This document shows positions 1 to 11,160 of a DNA stretch of 64,000 nt, piece after piece. The notes under the pieces were generated by a model that saw nothing but the letters and a program-made list of their open reading frames with translations, did not search any database and was not told the origin of the DNA. The stretch is taken from the NCBI RefSeq assembly GCF_029867415.1, contig NC_081186.1, positions 105,188,753-105,252,752 on the forward strand, given 5' to 3'. The stretch is from Vicia villosa (Eukaryota > Streptophyta > Magnoliopsida > Fabales > Fabaceae). The position numbers were made by a program, and so were the translations under genes. The stretch's first letter is position 1; the number at the start of each line of letters is the position of its first letter.

Positions 1-3000
1 TGGTTGGGATATGAATAATTACAGGTAAATGTCTTCTTCTTTTTAAACTTCGTTTCTAATAGGTTACTTGCAACTTGGAAGTGTTCATACAAAGTACATA
101 GTATTTGAATTTTATTAGCGGTGTTAGTTTAGATGATTGGGAATTGAGTCAAATGTCAGTTCATGATTAGCAGTACTATGTTTTCTACTCTTTCATTATT
201 TATTTCTTTGTCTTTTGAAAAATATTTATTATTGCAGTAACGAAAGCAGCGTTGTGAAGGAAGTTGTTGGCCAAGTTTTGAAAAAGCTAGACAAAAAATG
301 CTTACCTATCCCAGATTTTCCAGTTGGACTAGAATCCCGTGCGGAACAGTTGATTCGGTTTTTAAGACAGAACACAAGAGAAGTTTGTTTAGTAGGGATT
401 TGGGGAATGGGGGGAATTGGCAAAAGCACCATTGCCAAAGTCATCTACAATAATCTTTGTTATGAATTTGAAGATCGAAGCTTCCTTGCGAATATTAGAG
501 AAGTTTGGGAGAAAGATAGAGGCCAAAAGGATTTACAAGAACAACTTCTTTCAGATATCCTAACAAGAAAAATAAAGGTGCGTAGTGTTGAGTTGGGAAA
601 AGCTATGATCAATGAACGGCTCTCCACAAAACGGGCACTTGTTGTACTTGATGATGTTAGTACGCTGGAGCAACTAAAGGCACTATGTGGGAATCGAAAT
701 GGGATTGGTTCAGGAAGTATAATAATCATCACAACAAGAGATGTGCATCTACTTGATATCCTTGGAGTTGACTTTATTTATGAAGCGGAGGAATTGAATG
801 CGATCGAGTCCCTTGAGCTTTTCAGTTGGCATGCGTTTAAGGAGGGGCATCCAGCTGAAGGTTTCCTTAGCCTCTCAGGAGATGTAGTTTCCTATTGTGG
901 TGGACTGCCACTAGCTCTTGAAGTCCTTGGATCTTACTTGTGCAAGAGGAGAAAACAAGACTGGCGGAGTGTATTATCAAAGCTAGAAAAGATACCCAAT
1001 GATCAAATACATGAGAAACTAAAAATTAGCTTTGATGGTTTAGAGGATCGTATGGAAAAGGACATATTTCTTGATGTGTGTTGTTTCTTTATCGGTAAGG
1101 ACAAAGTTTATGTTACTGAGGTACTAAATGGTTGTGGATTTCATGCTGATATTGGAATAACAGTACTGATAGAAAGAAGCCTCATAAAAGTTGAAACGAA
1201 TAATAAGCTTGGAATGCATGCTTTGCTACGAGACATGGGAAGAGAAATTGTTCGTGAAAGTTCACCCGAGGAGCCTGAGAAACGTAGTCGATTGTGGTGT
1301 CATGAGGATGTAGTTAATGTATTAACTGACCACACCGTAAGAATTTCTTTTCACAAATCTTGACTTCTTTTTTTTTTATCATCTTTCAAAATCTTTAAAG
1401 ATATAAAAACTATAGTTGTTTTTGAAATGTTTTTTACTTTTCCCATCAATTGTCGAAAAATAGTGGGGTTCATTATCTTTCAAGTGTTTGTCCTTGTTAA
1501 AGATGCAATATAAAAACCATCTTAGGCTTATTAAAAATCTTACAAGTTTTTGTCCATGTTAAAAATCTTACAAGGTTCCGTTCATGTGTCTTCATGTAGC
1601 ATCTCGAATTTTTGGAGAAGTTCGTTCACGGAATCCTGCCATTTTATATGTGATTGTATTTGTTGCTTCATGTAACAACTAAATTAAGATTTCCTTTTTA
1701 ATTTATTTTTCTATGGTCTTTCTTTGTGTTGCAGGGAACAAATGCCATTGAAGGATTGGTTATGAAGTTGCAAGGGACCAGTGGTGTTTGCTTCGACACT
1801 ATAGCTTTTGAAAAAATGAAGAGATTGAGATTGTTGCAACTTGATCATGTACAATTCATAGGAGATTATGGGTGTTTTCCAAGGAACCTGAAATGGCTTT
1901 CTTGGCAAGGATTTCCTTTAAAATACATGCCAGAAAACTTTTATCAGAACAATCTAGTTGCTATGGACTTAAAACACAGTAATCTTACACAAGTTTGGAA
2001 GAAGCCTCAGGTACATATATCACTAGATATTTTCCTCTTATAATCATGGTTAATGGAAATAGTTATTTTTGCCACTGTTTCATTTTCATCTTATCCACTA
2101 ATTTTTCTTTTAAACAATTATTTTCTTGCAGTTGATGCAGAAGCTGAAAATTATCAATCTCAGTCATTCCAAGTGCTTAAAAAGCACCCCTGACTTTTCA
2201 AAATTACCGAACCTAGAAAAACTCGTTATGAAGGATTGTCAAAGTTTGTCCGAGGTGCACTCGTCCATTGGAGATCTCAAGAATCTTCTTTTGATAAATT
2301 TGAAGGATTGTACAAGCCTTAGCAATCTCCCAAGAGAGATATATCAATTGACATCAGTGAAAACTCTCATCCTCTCCGGCTGTTCAAAGATTGACAAGTT
2401 GGAAGAAGACATGGGGCAGATGGAATCCTTGAAAACACTGATTGCAAAAGATACATCCGTAAAAGAAGTTCCATATTCAATACTAAGATTAAAAAGTATT
2501 GGATATATATCCCTTTGTGGATATGAAGGATTACCGCATGATGTTTTTCCATCTCTCATTCGGTCTTGGATGTCACCAACAATGAATTCCTTATCACGCA
2601 TTCCTCCTTTCGGTGGTATGTCAATGTCTCTTGTTTCCCTGAACATACAGACTAATAATTTGGGTTTGGTCTATCAATCAGAAATACTTAGCAGCTGTTC
2701 AAAACTAAGAAGTGTTTCAATACAATGTGACTCAGAGATTCAACTGAAACAAGAATTCAAAAGATTTCTTGATGATCTATACGGTGCCGGTCTTACTGAA
2801 CTGGGAACATCACATGCACCGCAAATTTCAGATATTTCCTTGAGATCTGTTTTGATTGGAATTGGAAGTTGCCACATTGTCATCGATACTCTTGAGAAGA
2901 GCTTATCACAGGTTCCTTTTCTATCTTTCCACCTTTACCGATATTTATCATTACTTAAGAGAACATGGAATTACTTTCCATTTGCTTCTTTTTCTTCAAA

Positions 3001-3636
3001 TGATAAAAGACTCTTAAATATACAAATCTATTCAACAAATTGCATAGCATAATTAGAATAATTTAAATAACTAAGCAAATGCTCATGATACAGAGATTGG
3101 CAACCAATTGTAGCAATTCTTTCTTTCCTGAAGACAATTATCCTTCTTGGTTAGTCTATAGAGGTGAAGGACCTTCGGTAAAATTTCAAGTTCCCGAGGA
3201 TACCGATTCTGCAATGAAGGGCATAACTCTTTGTGTTCTTCATTCATCAAGACCTGAAAATCCGACATCTGAATGTTTCACTAGTGTCTTGATTATTAAT
3301 TACACAAAATTCACTATCCATATTTACAAAGGAGACACGGTAATATCGTTTAATGATGAAGATTGGCTAAGCGTGAAATCAAATTTAGGAGTTGGTGACA
3401 ATGTGGAGATTTTTGTAGCTATTGGGCACGGATTGACTGTTAAGGAGACGACTGTCTATCTAATATATGGAACGGAAGTTGACCCAACAATTCAAGTGGA
3501 AGCACATCCATCACCTGATGTGAAAACGGAACAATCACTTTTTGTCAAGAATGAACCATTACCGAAGACAAACAGAATTTCTTTTATAGGATTTGTAAAA
3601 AGAGTGAGAAAATGTTTATGCTTGAACCAGGATTGA
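1..3636 (+). CDS. TNL-1: TIR-NBS-LRR immune receptor, 5' part outside window
   Basis: Intracellular immune receptor of the TIR-NB-ARC-LRR class. Exons read from splice sites and reading frame: end of the TIR exon 1-24 (donor acag/gtaaat), NB-ARC 238-1336, 1735-2010, LRR 2132-2911, C-terminal exon 3094-3636 (TGA). All junctions keep frame. The NB-ARC exon shows P-loop GMGGIGKST, kinase-2 ALVVLDDVS, RNBS-B ITTRDVHLL, GLPLAL and RNBS-D FLDVCCFF. The MHD site reads MHA (LGMHALLRDMG). The LRR exon has irregular repeats (LILSGCSKIDKLEED, LRLKSIGYISLCGY). The last exon matches the post-LRR C-JID domain (FFPEDNYPSWLVYRGEG) and ends with a proline/lysine tail and KRVRKCLCLNQD. The exon-4 donor is cag/gttcct, weak but shared by most paralogues. 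No disruption is seen in the visible part; the TIR domain lies upstream of the window. Confidence 0.93.
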
Positions 3637-4274
3637 GATCTTACCAATTTTATATTGGACACGCACTTTGTTATGTATGGAACTCTCTTGTATGTTTTGT
3701 AATATATTTCAGGGAGGATGTACAATGCTTGCTTGGGTTTTGGATGTGATCTTCATCATCATCTCTACCAATACATTGTAGCCTTGAAAAGGCCCTGCTA
3801 TAAACAGTGCTTGGTTTGATCGAGGAAGTGTAAAATTAGTGCATCTAGGCCAGATGATTTCAAGTTGTTGGATAATATATTTTATAACTAAGAGTATCAG
3901 TAAGAGGGTGCATGCATGTTAAGATTTGCAGTCTTAAGGTAGCTTAATTTTCAGTCTTCCTTTCTATTTGAGAATTAGAACTAAAGGTAGATTCTTGCCT
4001 GCACCGTTGAGAATTAGAAAGGAATATTGTGTTTTAATTATTTAAAATAAGCATGGTTCAAATCTTATTCATGATATTTGGGGTGAAGTTTAAACAATAT
4101 CTTTTGAAGTTTTAAAGCTGAAATTTAACAATAAATTGACATACATAGTCATTTAAATATTCTAAATTGATCTAACAAAAAAAATATTTTTGACTTCATA
4201 TTTTTCTCAAATGTCATAATAGAATTACTTTTTTTCTAAAATAAATTGTCACGATAACCTATTATCTTAATTAT
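3637..4274. other. 3' flank of TNL-1, AT-rich, no gene seen
   Basis: Non-coding downstream sequence. Parts (about 3640-4010) match, in inverted orientation, the flank of TNL-3 at about 19910-20550, for example the stretch with agagggtgcatgcatgttaag and the one with cagtcttcctttctat. So the duplicated unit that gave TNL-1 and TNL-3 included several hundred bp of 3' flank. The last nine bases (4266-4274) are the left target duplication of the MULE. Confidence 0.7.
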
Positions 4275-4605
4275 GGTCAAGTCTAGGGTGAGGGCTCAAT
4301 TAAGTTCCTCACCGGTAAGACCTTTAAAAATAGCCATGAGATTAAATGAATGTTTAAGATTTATTTGATTAAAATTGAGAACATGTAAAATTAGTTATAG
4401 GTGATTTTGTTTCTCACTGTCAAAATCTTTTTTTACTGTGTCAAAATCTTTTTTTACTTTTGTACGAATTGGGTTTCATACTTATCTAAAACATCTACAT
4501 TATTCCATTATATATCTATCTCTCCGTCTCTCCATGTTTCTCAGTAACGTCTCAATTTTTTCCCTTTATTTTTTCCGGCGGCGGTCACCGGTAGAAGCAA
4601 AGCAC
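4275..4605 (+). repeat. Left terminal inverted repeat of the MULE
   Basis: Pairs with 9222-9551 read on the other strand. Matching blocks include the outer 45 bp, a block ending ttataggtgattt, and an inner block with cattatatatct and a GC-rich motif near agaagcaaag. The inner limit is approximate because similarity fades. Confidence 0.8.
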
Positions 4606-6058
4606 ACTATGTCCAATTTCCATGGTTTGATGGTTGGTGTTTTATAAAGCGGTACCAAATTCGTAATCCCAAATTCTCATTCCTCTCTCTCAATCGCTTT
4701 CTTCTTTTATACTATTTGTGTTTCGTACATAAACATAGATACACAAATCTCTTCTTCTCTTTTCTATTCTCGACTACAAACCCTCTCCGTTGACAATTTA
4801 AAGAGAGATTAGGAACCAAATCCTCTCTGTTGAGCTTTTTCGCAGAATATTTTCGTTTCTCACCAGCCACCGCTAGCTGCCAGGTACTACACACTCTGTT
4901 TTTGCTACTTGTTCATTGACTATCATTTTTAACCTAGTTTTTGTCTTCATTTCAATTTGGGAAATTCTGAGTTTTAACTTGTTGGTGGTTTTGATTTTTG
5001 AATGCTATTAGTTGAGTCAAACCATATTTTTATGAATAGTAGTTGAGTTTTCTGTGTGAAAAATCTGAACCTAGTTTGTTAATTTGGTTTGGTTTATGAT
5101 TTTAGTGACCCACTAGATTTCAGTTTCTTTATGGCCTGGGTAATTAGTGCGACGCTTTGAAAAGTTTGGTTTTGTAAGTATTCAAAATTTTGATTTGATT
5201 GGCATTTAGTAGATTGTCATAGCATATCCTCAAAGGTGAATACTGAACATTAAGAATTTTTTAGACTTTTAGCAATTTTTCGTTCAAAGTCACTATTTGA
5301 AAAGCTTAAAAGGAGTCTAACAAGTTATCCACATGTTGTCAACTGTGGAGATTTTTTATTAAGAATTGATTTTTATTGTAAGAATATAAAAAGAACCGTC
5401 CTTGCGTGTTTCAGTGTAGTAAGTAGTAACAACCAGATGCTGGAGATGTTATGTTTCTATTCCCTGTCTGTTATTTTGTACAGTATTTACTAGTATTTAG
5501 TTAGTAGGTTGGGATTTGCAACAGGGTTTTGTTTTTTGTATGGGATGATCTTTTATATATGGGATTTGGCTCCTTAAAGTAAAGACATTAAGGGTTGATA
5601 TTTTAAAATTCTTATGATTTGTTATAGATTTAGAATTTGATTTGAAAATTTGATTAGTAAATAAAGCTTGTAAATGACAAAGGTATCAACAGTTTTAAGA
5701 AAAATATAGAGGGTTAAACTTGGTAGATATTATTTGAGTAACATTTTAGTTATAATTTATTATTATCTTACGGGGACCATAATATGGTCATCTGTTCAGA
5801 ATTTTCAGATAGTTAGAATTTTCAGCCTATTGTCTTGAGAAACACAAGCATCCTATTGATTTAATGTCTCATAATCTAGGTGTTTTTTTGCATTAGATCT
5901 GTGTCACCTTTAATTATTGTCATTTTGGCCAACATTTATTTTATGGGCTTTCCCTTGTGTGAGCTTTGTGTTTCTCACGAGTAAGAATTTGATTTGTTAA
6001 ATAGTACAACTAATAGGATTTGTAGTGACCAAATGATAACCACTTGTGTGTTTCACAG

Positions 6059-6644
6059 CTGGAGCTTGAGCAGAAAGCTAGAACTCTGCACAAAGATATC
6101 ATGAAGCATGTAAGTCGAATATCAATATTATTGTGCCGTGTAATAAATCCTTTTTTCCCTATTGTTAAGATATAGCTGAATATAATTCAAAGTGAAGTTA
6201 CTTGGAATCTAGCATGTCAACATGAGCTATGCATCATGAAATTCAACAAGTGCAAAATCTCACTATTTTCCAGCATTCAAAAAACTTACTACTATACAAG
6301 CATAAAATTTACATTCGCATAATTTTGAATTTTACTTGAGCATGTGCCAGGAGACGGTAAATCTATAAATCATTCTCAAAATTTAAAATACGCTCCCCTT
6401 CAATCCTTTATCCCCAACACTTCATTTATCTAATGACTTATTAACATTATTGAACATTTCTGATTCCTTTAGAATATAAAAGAACCTCTGGTCTATCATA
6501 TTTTGTTACAGATATTTGTCTCTTTATATGGCAGTGGATCTCAAGAGAGATAGCAGTGTTGCGAAATTGTCTTGATCTGGCAAATGAAAAGGGATGGAGG
6601 AGAGAATATCCTTTCATTGTCTGTACTCAAACTATATTCTGAAT
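6059..6644 (+). pseudogene. Captured host-gene fragment inside the MULE
   Basis: Two exon-like pieces with consensus splice sites: 6059-6109 (after cacag, before gtaagt) encodes LELEQKARTLHKDIMKH, and from 6535 (after ggcag) reads WISREIAVLRNCLDLAN then EKGWRRE before running to a stop near 6644. This helical segment resembles one I associate with plant GYF/Plus-3/SWIB-type CCCH zinc-finger proteins (NERD-like); that assignment is from memory of the family and needs a protein search. No complete gene is present, so it is read as a fragment carried by the transposon. Confidence 0.45.
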
Positions 6645-7370
6645 CTCAATCTGCTTTTTCTTCTCCCTTAGATTTCAAGGTATGGAAGAAAGGTGAAAGT
6701 GAAAGAGAGGCAATTCTTCTGAGGGATGCACTTAGGCTCTTTTCCCCCCAACGTGAGGAGTAAATCAAAATGAAGAAATCATCTTTATCGGATGAATGAT
6801 TAGCATAATTGTATATTTTGTTTCTCCTTATAGGTGCTTTTTTGTACTGTTGCTAGTGAAAGAGTATTTTATTCATAACAGTTTGTGGATGACAAAAGAA
6901 TATGCTATTGTGACTCTTTAACATGTTTTTATTCTATTGTACTTCTTCTAGTAGAGTAAAAATCTACAGATTTTATTAATTCAAACATATACAATGTTCT
7001 TTTATTTAAACCTTCCACCCTAAGTTTTCGACTAATTTTGTGTGAAGCCTCCAGTAGAGTAAAAAGCAAATAGAACAATCTAATCTAACATTATTTGAGT
7101 GATGAGTTTCTTTCTATTAAGTAATGGTGGTGAGGCAGGATTCTTTTATATTTTGTAAACAAATAAAGAGCTCTGTTATTAATGTTGACTGTATAAAAAT
7201 ACATATGTATTTCATTTATTTTGATTTTTTCCATACATTTGTTTAGAAGCTACACGACCTCTCTAATATGGAGGAAATCCTTCTTCTAACAAAGGAATGG
7301 AAAATTCTTACAATATTGATAATAGAATAATTCAATGTTTTGAAATTGGCAAAATATCATATCAGGCCAT

Positions 7371-7682
7371 AATCCTTCTATTGACTGCTGCTTGCAGCAT
7401 TTTCTTTCCTGAAAACTTGCAACTGTTCCTTGAACTCTTTACTCTTTTCAAAGTTGGCTTTTCAAGCAGCAAGTAATCCTTCTATTGACTGCTGCTTGCA
7501 GCATTTTCTTTCCTGAAAACTTGCAACTGTTCCTTGAACTCTTTACTCTTTTCAAAGTTGGCTTTTCAAGCAGCAAGTAATCCTTCTATTGACTGCTGCT
7601 TGCAGCATTTTCTTTCCTGAAAACTTGCAACTGTTCCTTGAACTCTTTACTCTTTTCAAAGTTGGCTTTTCAAGCAGCAAGT
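7371..7682. repeat. Three tandem 104-bp repeats inside the MULE
   Basis: Units start at 7371, 7475 and 7579 and appear identical by eye; a fourth begins at 7683 (aatccttt) and diverges at once. On the minus strand a unit can be read as NFEKSKEFKEQLQVFRKEN, so it may derive from coding sequence. Identity between units implies recent amplification relative to the diverged TIRs. Confidence 0.9.
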
Positions 7683-7947
7683 AATCCTTTTTCTCTTCGC
7701 AGCTTTCTGATTGAAAGCAGACAAATATTACATATCAAGGAAAACCAGATTAAAGCAAAGAACTTTAAATCGGTTTGGATCTGGTTAACAACAGTTTTAA
7801 TTAAAAGCGAAATTTCAGTGAAAAATAATAAAACCACAAACAGGTTCATGTTCTGTGAACACAATGTCGTAGTTTCTATGAGCACCATCAATTTTCGTCG
7901 GTTTCGAGAACAACACCGCTGAACGACATAGCTTCTTCTTCTGAGAA

Positions 7948-8071
7948 CACCACCATGTTGACTGCCATCATTGAATATCGTCAGTTCTAAGAACACCCCC
8001 ATATTGAATGCACCACCATGTTGACTGCCATCATTGAATATCGTCAGTTCTAGAACACTCCCATATTGAAT
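7948..8071. repeat. Two tandem copies of a 63-bp unit inside the MULE
   Basis: The sequence beginning caccaccatgttgactgcc occurs at 7948 and again at 8011; the copies differ by only a few bases and a 1-bp gap. Confidence 0.85.
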
Positions 8072-8716
8072 AATATGATTTAATATTAATAAAACATGAA
8101 AATAGTACAGCTTTAAATCTCAATCAAATAAAGCACTATTGATATTGAACCTAGACACAGTTGCCATGAATTCTTTTTTTGCATAACCATTTGGCACCAT
8201 CAACTGAAATCTTCCTCACTATCCTCACCTGTTTCATCAACCACTTCCGTTGACACGTCTTTTAGTCCCTATCACAATAAACAACATAGTTTTAACATAA
8301 GTACTAAAGTACACTAATACGAAAATTTAAAATTTTCTCCTTTTACCTCCATACCACCTATAACTATTCGACAAATGGTACCGATGTTCTTTCTCTATTT
8401 CCTGCACCAAATATGTCATCCATGTTATTTTCATAACAAAAATTACTAATAAGTATACTCAAGCAGTCTTGGCTAACTAAATAATAACTTCAGAAGAACA
8501 AAACTTCATAAGCACCTCAAAAAATATTCTACAAACAAACTCATTCATGGTTGGCTCAAAAATTAACAAGTGAGGAGCCAAAGTCACCTATTTACAACAG
8601 GTCGTTATTGGCAAATCCGAGCAGACAAATCAAAACAACATAGGCTATATTGAGGAGCAATATTTAACATCTATAAAGCAATACAAAGTTACTAAAATTA
8701 TTTAGCAGGATACAGT

Positions 8717-8816
8717 CTAGGAAAGATATTTAAATACTCTCAGCAAATAAACACACATATAATTGGTCTAGGAAAGAAATTTGAATACTCTCAATAAATA
8801 AACACATATAATTGGT
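8717..8816. repeat. Two tandem copies of a 51-bp unit inside the MULE
   Basis: Units begin ctaggaaaga at 8717 and 8768 and both end near ataattggt; several substitutions separate them. Confidence 0.75.
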
Positions 8817-9057
8817 TACTCACAGAAAAAAGAACACAAACATCAGACATAAGACTACAAGCTTCACGCAGAAGAACAAACTCGAATTCGACATCAAACA
8901 AGTGTCGTAAACAATTCAGCAAAAAAATAACCTAAAATTGAGTTTGGTAACAATATTAGCTGCATCGATGTTGCAAGCATATAATCAATCAAAGAAAATT
9001 TGAAGAAGTCAAAACTCACCGATTAAAATTGAATTATCGAGAATTTGACTATGAGTG

Positions 9058-9245
9058 AAGTGGCTCTCGCAGTAATAAATAGGTTGTGTTGCAACGGTGG
9101 TTCTCACGACGGTAGATAGGCTGTGTCGCAGTGGTGACTCTCGGGGCGGTAAATAAGTTATATTGCGGTGATGGATTTCGTGGCGGTGATAAAACTGTGT
9201 TGCAGCTGTGGTTGTCGCAATGTTAAATATGTTGTGTTGTAGTGG
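9058..9245. repeat. Degenerate short tandem repeats near the right MULE end
   Basis: About five loose copies, 35-45 bp each, of a motif like ggttgtgttgcaacggtggttctc, at the inner edge of the right TIR. The copies differ in length, so the period is approximate. Confidence 0.55.
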
Positions 9246-9551
9246 AGAATAAAGGAAGGTGCGATAAATAAGATGGTGTTTCTCTTTGCTTCTGACGGCG
9301 GCGGCCAGAAAAATGGAAACGGCAAATATAGAGAGAGATATATAATGGCATGTGAAACTGAAAATGTACGAAACAAATATAGTACGAAAAGTAAAAATAC
9401 TTTTTTACTGTGTAAAAAAAATCACCTATAATTAATTTGACATGTTCTCAAATTTACCATAGTAGATCTTAACCATTCATTTAATCTTATGGATATTTTA
9501 AGAGGTCTCACCGGTGAGGGACTTAATTGAGCCCTCACCCTAGACTTAACC
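9222..9551 (-). repeat. Right terminal inverted repeat of the MULE
   Basis: Reverse complement of the left terminus with scattered substitutions and small gaps; the outer end is ccctagacttaacc at 9538-9551. Divergence between the two TIRs suggests an old insertion. Confidence 0.8.
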
Positions 9552-9560
9552 ATTAATTAT

Positions 9561-9903
9561 ATGTTTTATTTTTATATAAAAATTATTATAGCTATTTAAA
9601 ATATACTAAAATAAATTATTAATCTATTTATTTTATTTAAAAATAATAAAATACTATTATTTAAAAATAATAAAATACTATTATTTAAAACTAATTATAA
9701 TTAGAATAATTTGACTCAAAAAGTAAATCATCTTAAAATTGTCCTCATTATCCTTAGTCGCTAAAGTCTATGGTTTATTTATGAGGATGTTTTATGTGAA
9801 GTTCTAAGTTGGATAACGTGTTTGGTAAAAAAAACGTCTTTAGTCTAAAAGAATAAAATAATCTATTAATTTCCTTGAAACAACGTCTATTTAGTGAAAT
9901 AAG
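9561..9903. other. AT-rich spacer, no gene seen
   Basis: Low-complexity AT sequence with a duplicated motif (taaaataataaaatactatt) near 9645-9690. No reading frame or RNA feature can be supported. Confidence 0.5.
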
Positions 9904-9911
9904 TAGGTCAA

Positions 9912-10262
9912 CAGGGCCGGCCTAATCGACGCAGAGGCCCCGTTCTAAGTTTAAAAAAGGGCCCAAATTTAAAATATAAATATAATTATAATAATTAAAA
10001 AAGACGCATAAAAATTACATTTATGTATTAATCAATAATATATTTAATTATAATTATTTTGAGTTTTGATATATCTCAATTTTTGTATGTATTGAATTTT
10101 TAATATAGTATTTTTTTGATTTATTGATTTTTTATTATAACATTTTATTTATTTCGATTAATATTTAAGGGAAAAAATTGAATCTTTTAAAAAATTTGGG
10201 GCCTCCCATAATTTGGGGCCCTGTGCTGTAGCACTTCCTGCACATGCACAGGGCCAGCCCTG
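9912..10262. mobile_element. hAT-type MITE, 351 bp
   Basis: Ends are CAGGGCCGGCC on the left and GGGCCAGCCCTG on the right, an imperfect terminal inverted repeat typical of hAT-derived MITEs. A perfect 8-bp direct repeat, taggtcaa, flanks it (9904-9911 and 10263-10270), the hAT target-duplication size. The interior is AT-rich without coding capacity. It lies just upstream of the RNase H remnant. Confidence 0.93.
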
Positions 10263-10289
10263 TAGGTCAACGCCATCGTTTAGATCAAT

Positions 10290-10700
10290 AATAATAATAC
10301 GATTAATAGAGATTGGTGTTTTAGAGATGATTTCGGTAATTTCATTGATACTGAAGTGACATGGGATCCTGGTAACTTTTATGTTCTCGAAGCGGAAGCT
10401 TTCGCTCTCAAAGAAGCTATCCAATTTGTTATGCCGTTAAATATTGATCGTATTACCTTCGAAAGTGATTCTCTTAGAGTGATGCAAGCTTTTCACTATG
10501 TTACCATAAGAATTTCAGAGTTTTATACTATAATAAGAGATATTCCGTTACTATTACATAATTTTTTCAAAGTTTGTTAAACGTCAAATGAATATGGTTG
10601 CTCACTCGTTAGTAAAGACAGCTAATTCTTGGGCTAGTCGTAGTATTATGCATGCAATTCCTTTTTGTATTAATCTTTTGATTATGAATGAGAAAAGTTA
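10290..10700 (+). pseudogene. RNase H-like domain remnant (non-LTR retrotransposon type)
   Basis: The frame running through 10300-10580 reads RDWCFRDDFGNF, then EAEAFALKEAIQF and ITFESDSLRVMQAF, the pattern of the RVT_3/RNase H-like domain found at the end of plant LINE polyproteins and related host genes. The acidic residues of EAEAFALKEA and FESDS are retained. The frame ends at 10580; the following KRQMNMVAHSLVKTAN segment continues in another frame, so a frameshift is present. No reverse transcriptase is nearby. Confidence 0.7.
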
Positions 10701-10724
10701 GTTTTGATTTGTTAAAAGAAAATA

Positions 10725-10868
10725 CTCCATCCGTCCCAATTTATAAAAGAAATTCACTTTTTAGATTCATTGAATAATTAATGTATCAGGTCAATATATA
10801 GACTAGATACATTAATTATTCAATGAATCAAAAAAGTGATTTTCTCTTATAATTTGGGACAGAGGGAG
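10725..10868. mobile_element. Stowaway-type MITE, 144 bp
   Basis: Starts CTCCATCCGTCCCAATTTAT and ends with the complement form GGGACAGAGGGAG, flanked by TA on both sides (10723-10724, 10869-10870). The two arms pair over most of their length, so it could fold into a hairpin. Terminal motif and TA duplication are those of Tc1/mariner-related Stowaway MITEs. Confidence 0.93.
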
Positions 10869-10920
10869 TATATTTTAAGACTTTGAAGTTTGAGCAAGGT
10901 GGAGTATAGTTCTTTCCGGG

Positions 10921-11160
10921 ATGTTCACAGTCCCTCAAGTGTGAGGCCTGAAGGGTCGAGTGTTTAAGGATAAAGTTGTCGGGCTAGTCCACTCGTGTTA
11001 GCCGACCAAGCTACTCAATTAAGTTCTTGCCAAATATGGAATGTACACAGTCCTCAAGCACGAGGCCTGAAGGAGATAAATGCTTAAGGATAAAGTTGCC
11101 AAGCTAATCCATCCATGTTAGACAACCAAGCTAATTAATTAGGTTTCTGCCAAATCTGAA
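10921..11160. repeat. Tandem duplication, two 120-bp units
   Basis: Units 10921-11040 and 11041-11160 share the order atgt(t/a)cacagtcc, gaggcctgaagg, aaggataaagttg and ccaagcta with about 20 percent differences. Function unknown; no coding frame. Confidence 0.8.

Larger units (their letters stand above)
4275..9551. mobile_element. Non-autonomous Mutator-like element (Pack-MULE type), about 5.3 kb
   Basis: The two ends are long inverted repeats starting GGT(C/T)AAGTCTAGGGTGAGGG; similarity continues inward for about 330 bp with mismatches. They are flanked by 9-bp direct repeats, cttaattat (4266-4274) and attaattat (9552-9560), matching at 8 of 9 positions, the target duplication size expected of MULEs. 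No MURA-like transposase is readable inside, so it would depend on a partner element. The interior holds exon-like pieces of a host gene (6059-6644), a possible leader exon ending gccag/gtacta near 4881, three identical 104-bp repeats and other short duplications. Carriage of gene pieces between long TIRs is the Pack-MULE pattern. Confidence 0.85.

Noticed and set aside
9158..9376. 72-codon frame at the right MULE end
   Set aside because: It lies within the terminal inverted repeat and degenerate tandem repeats; the left TIR has no equivalent frame.
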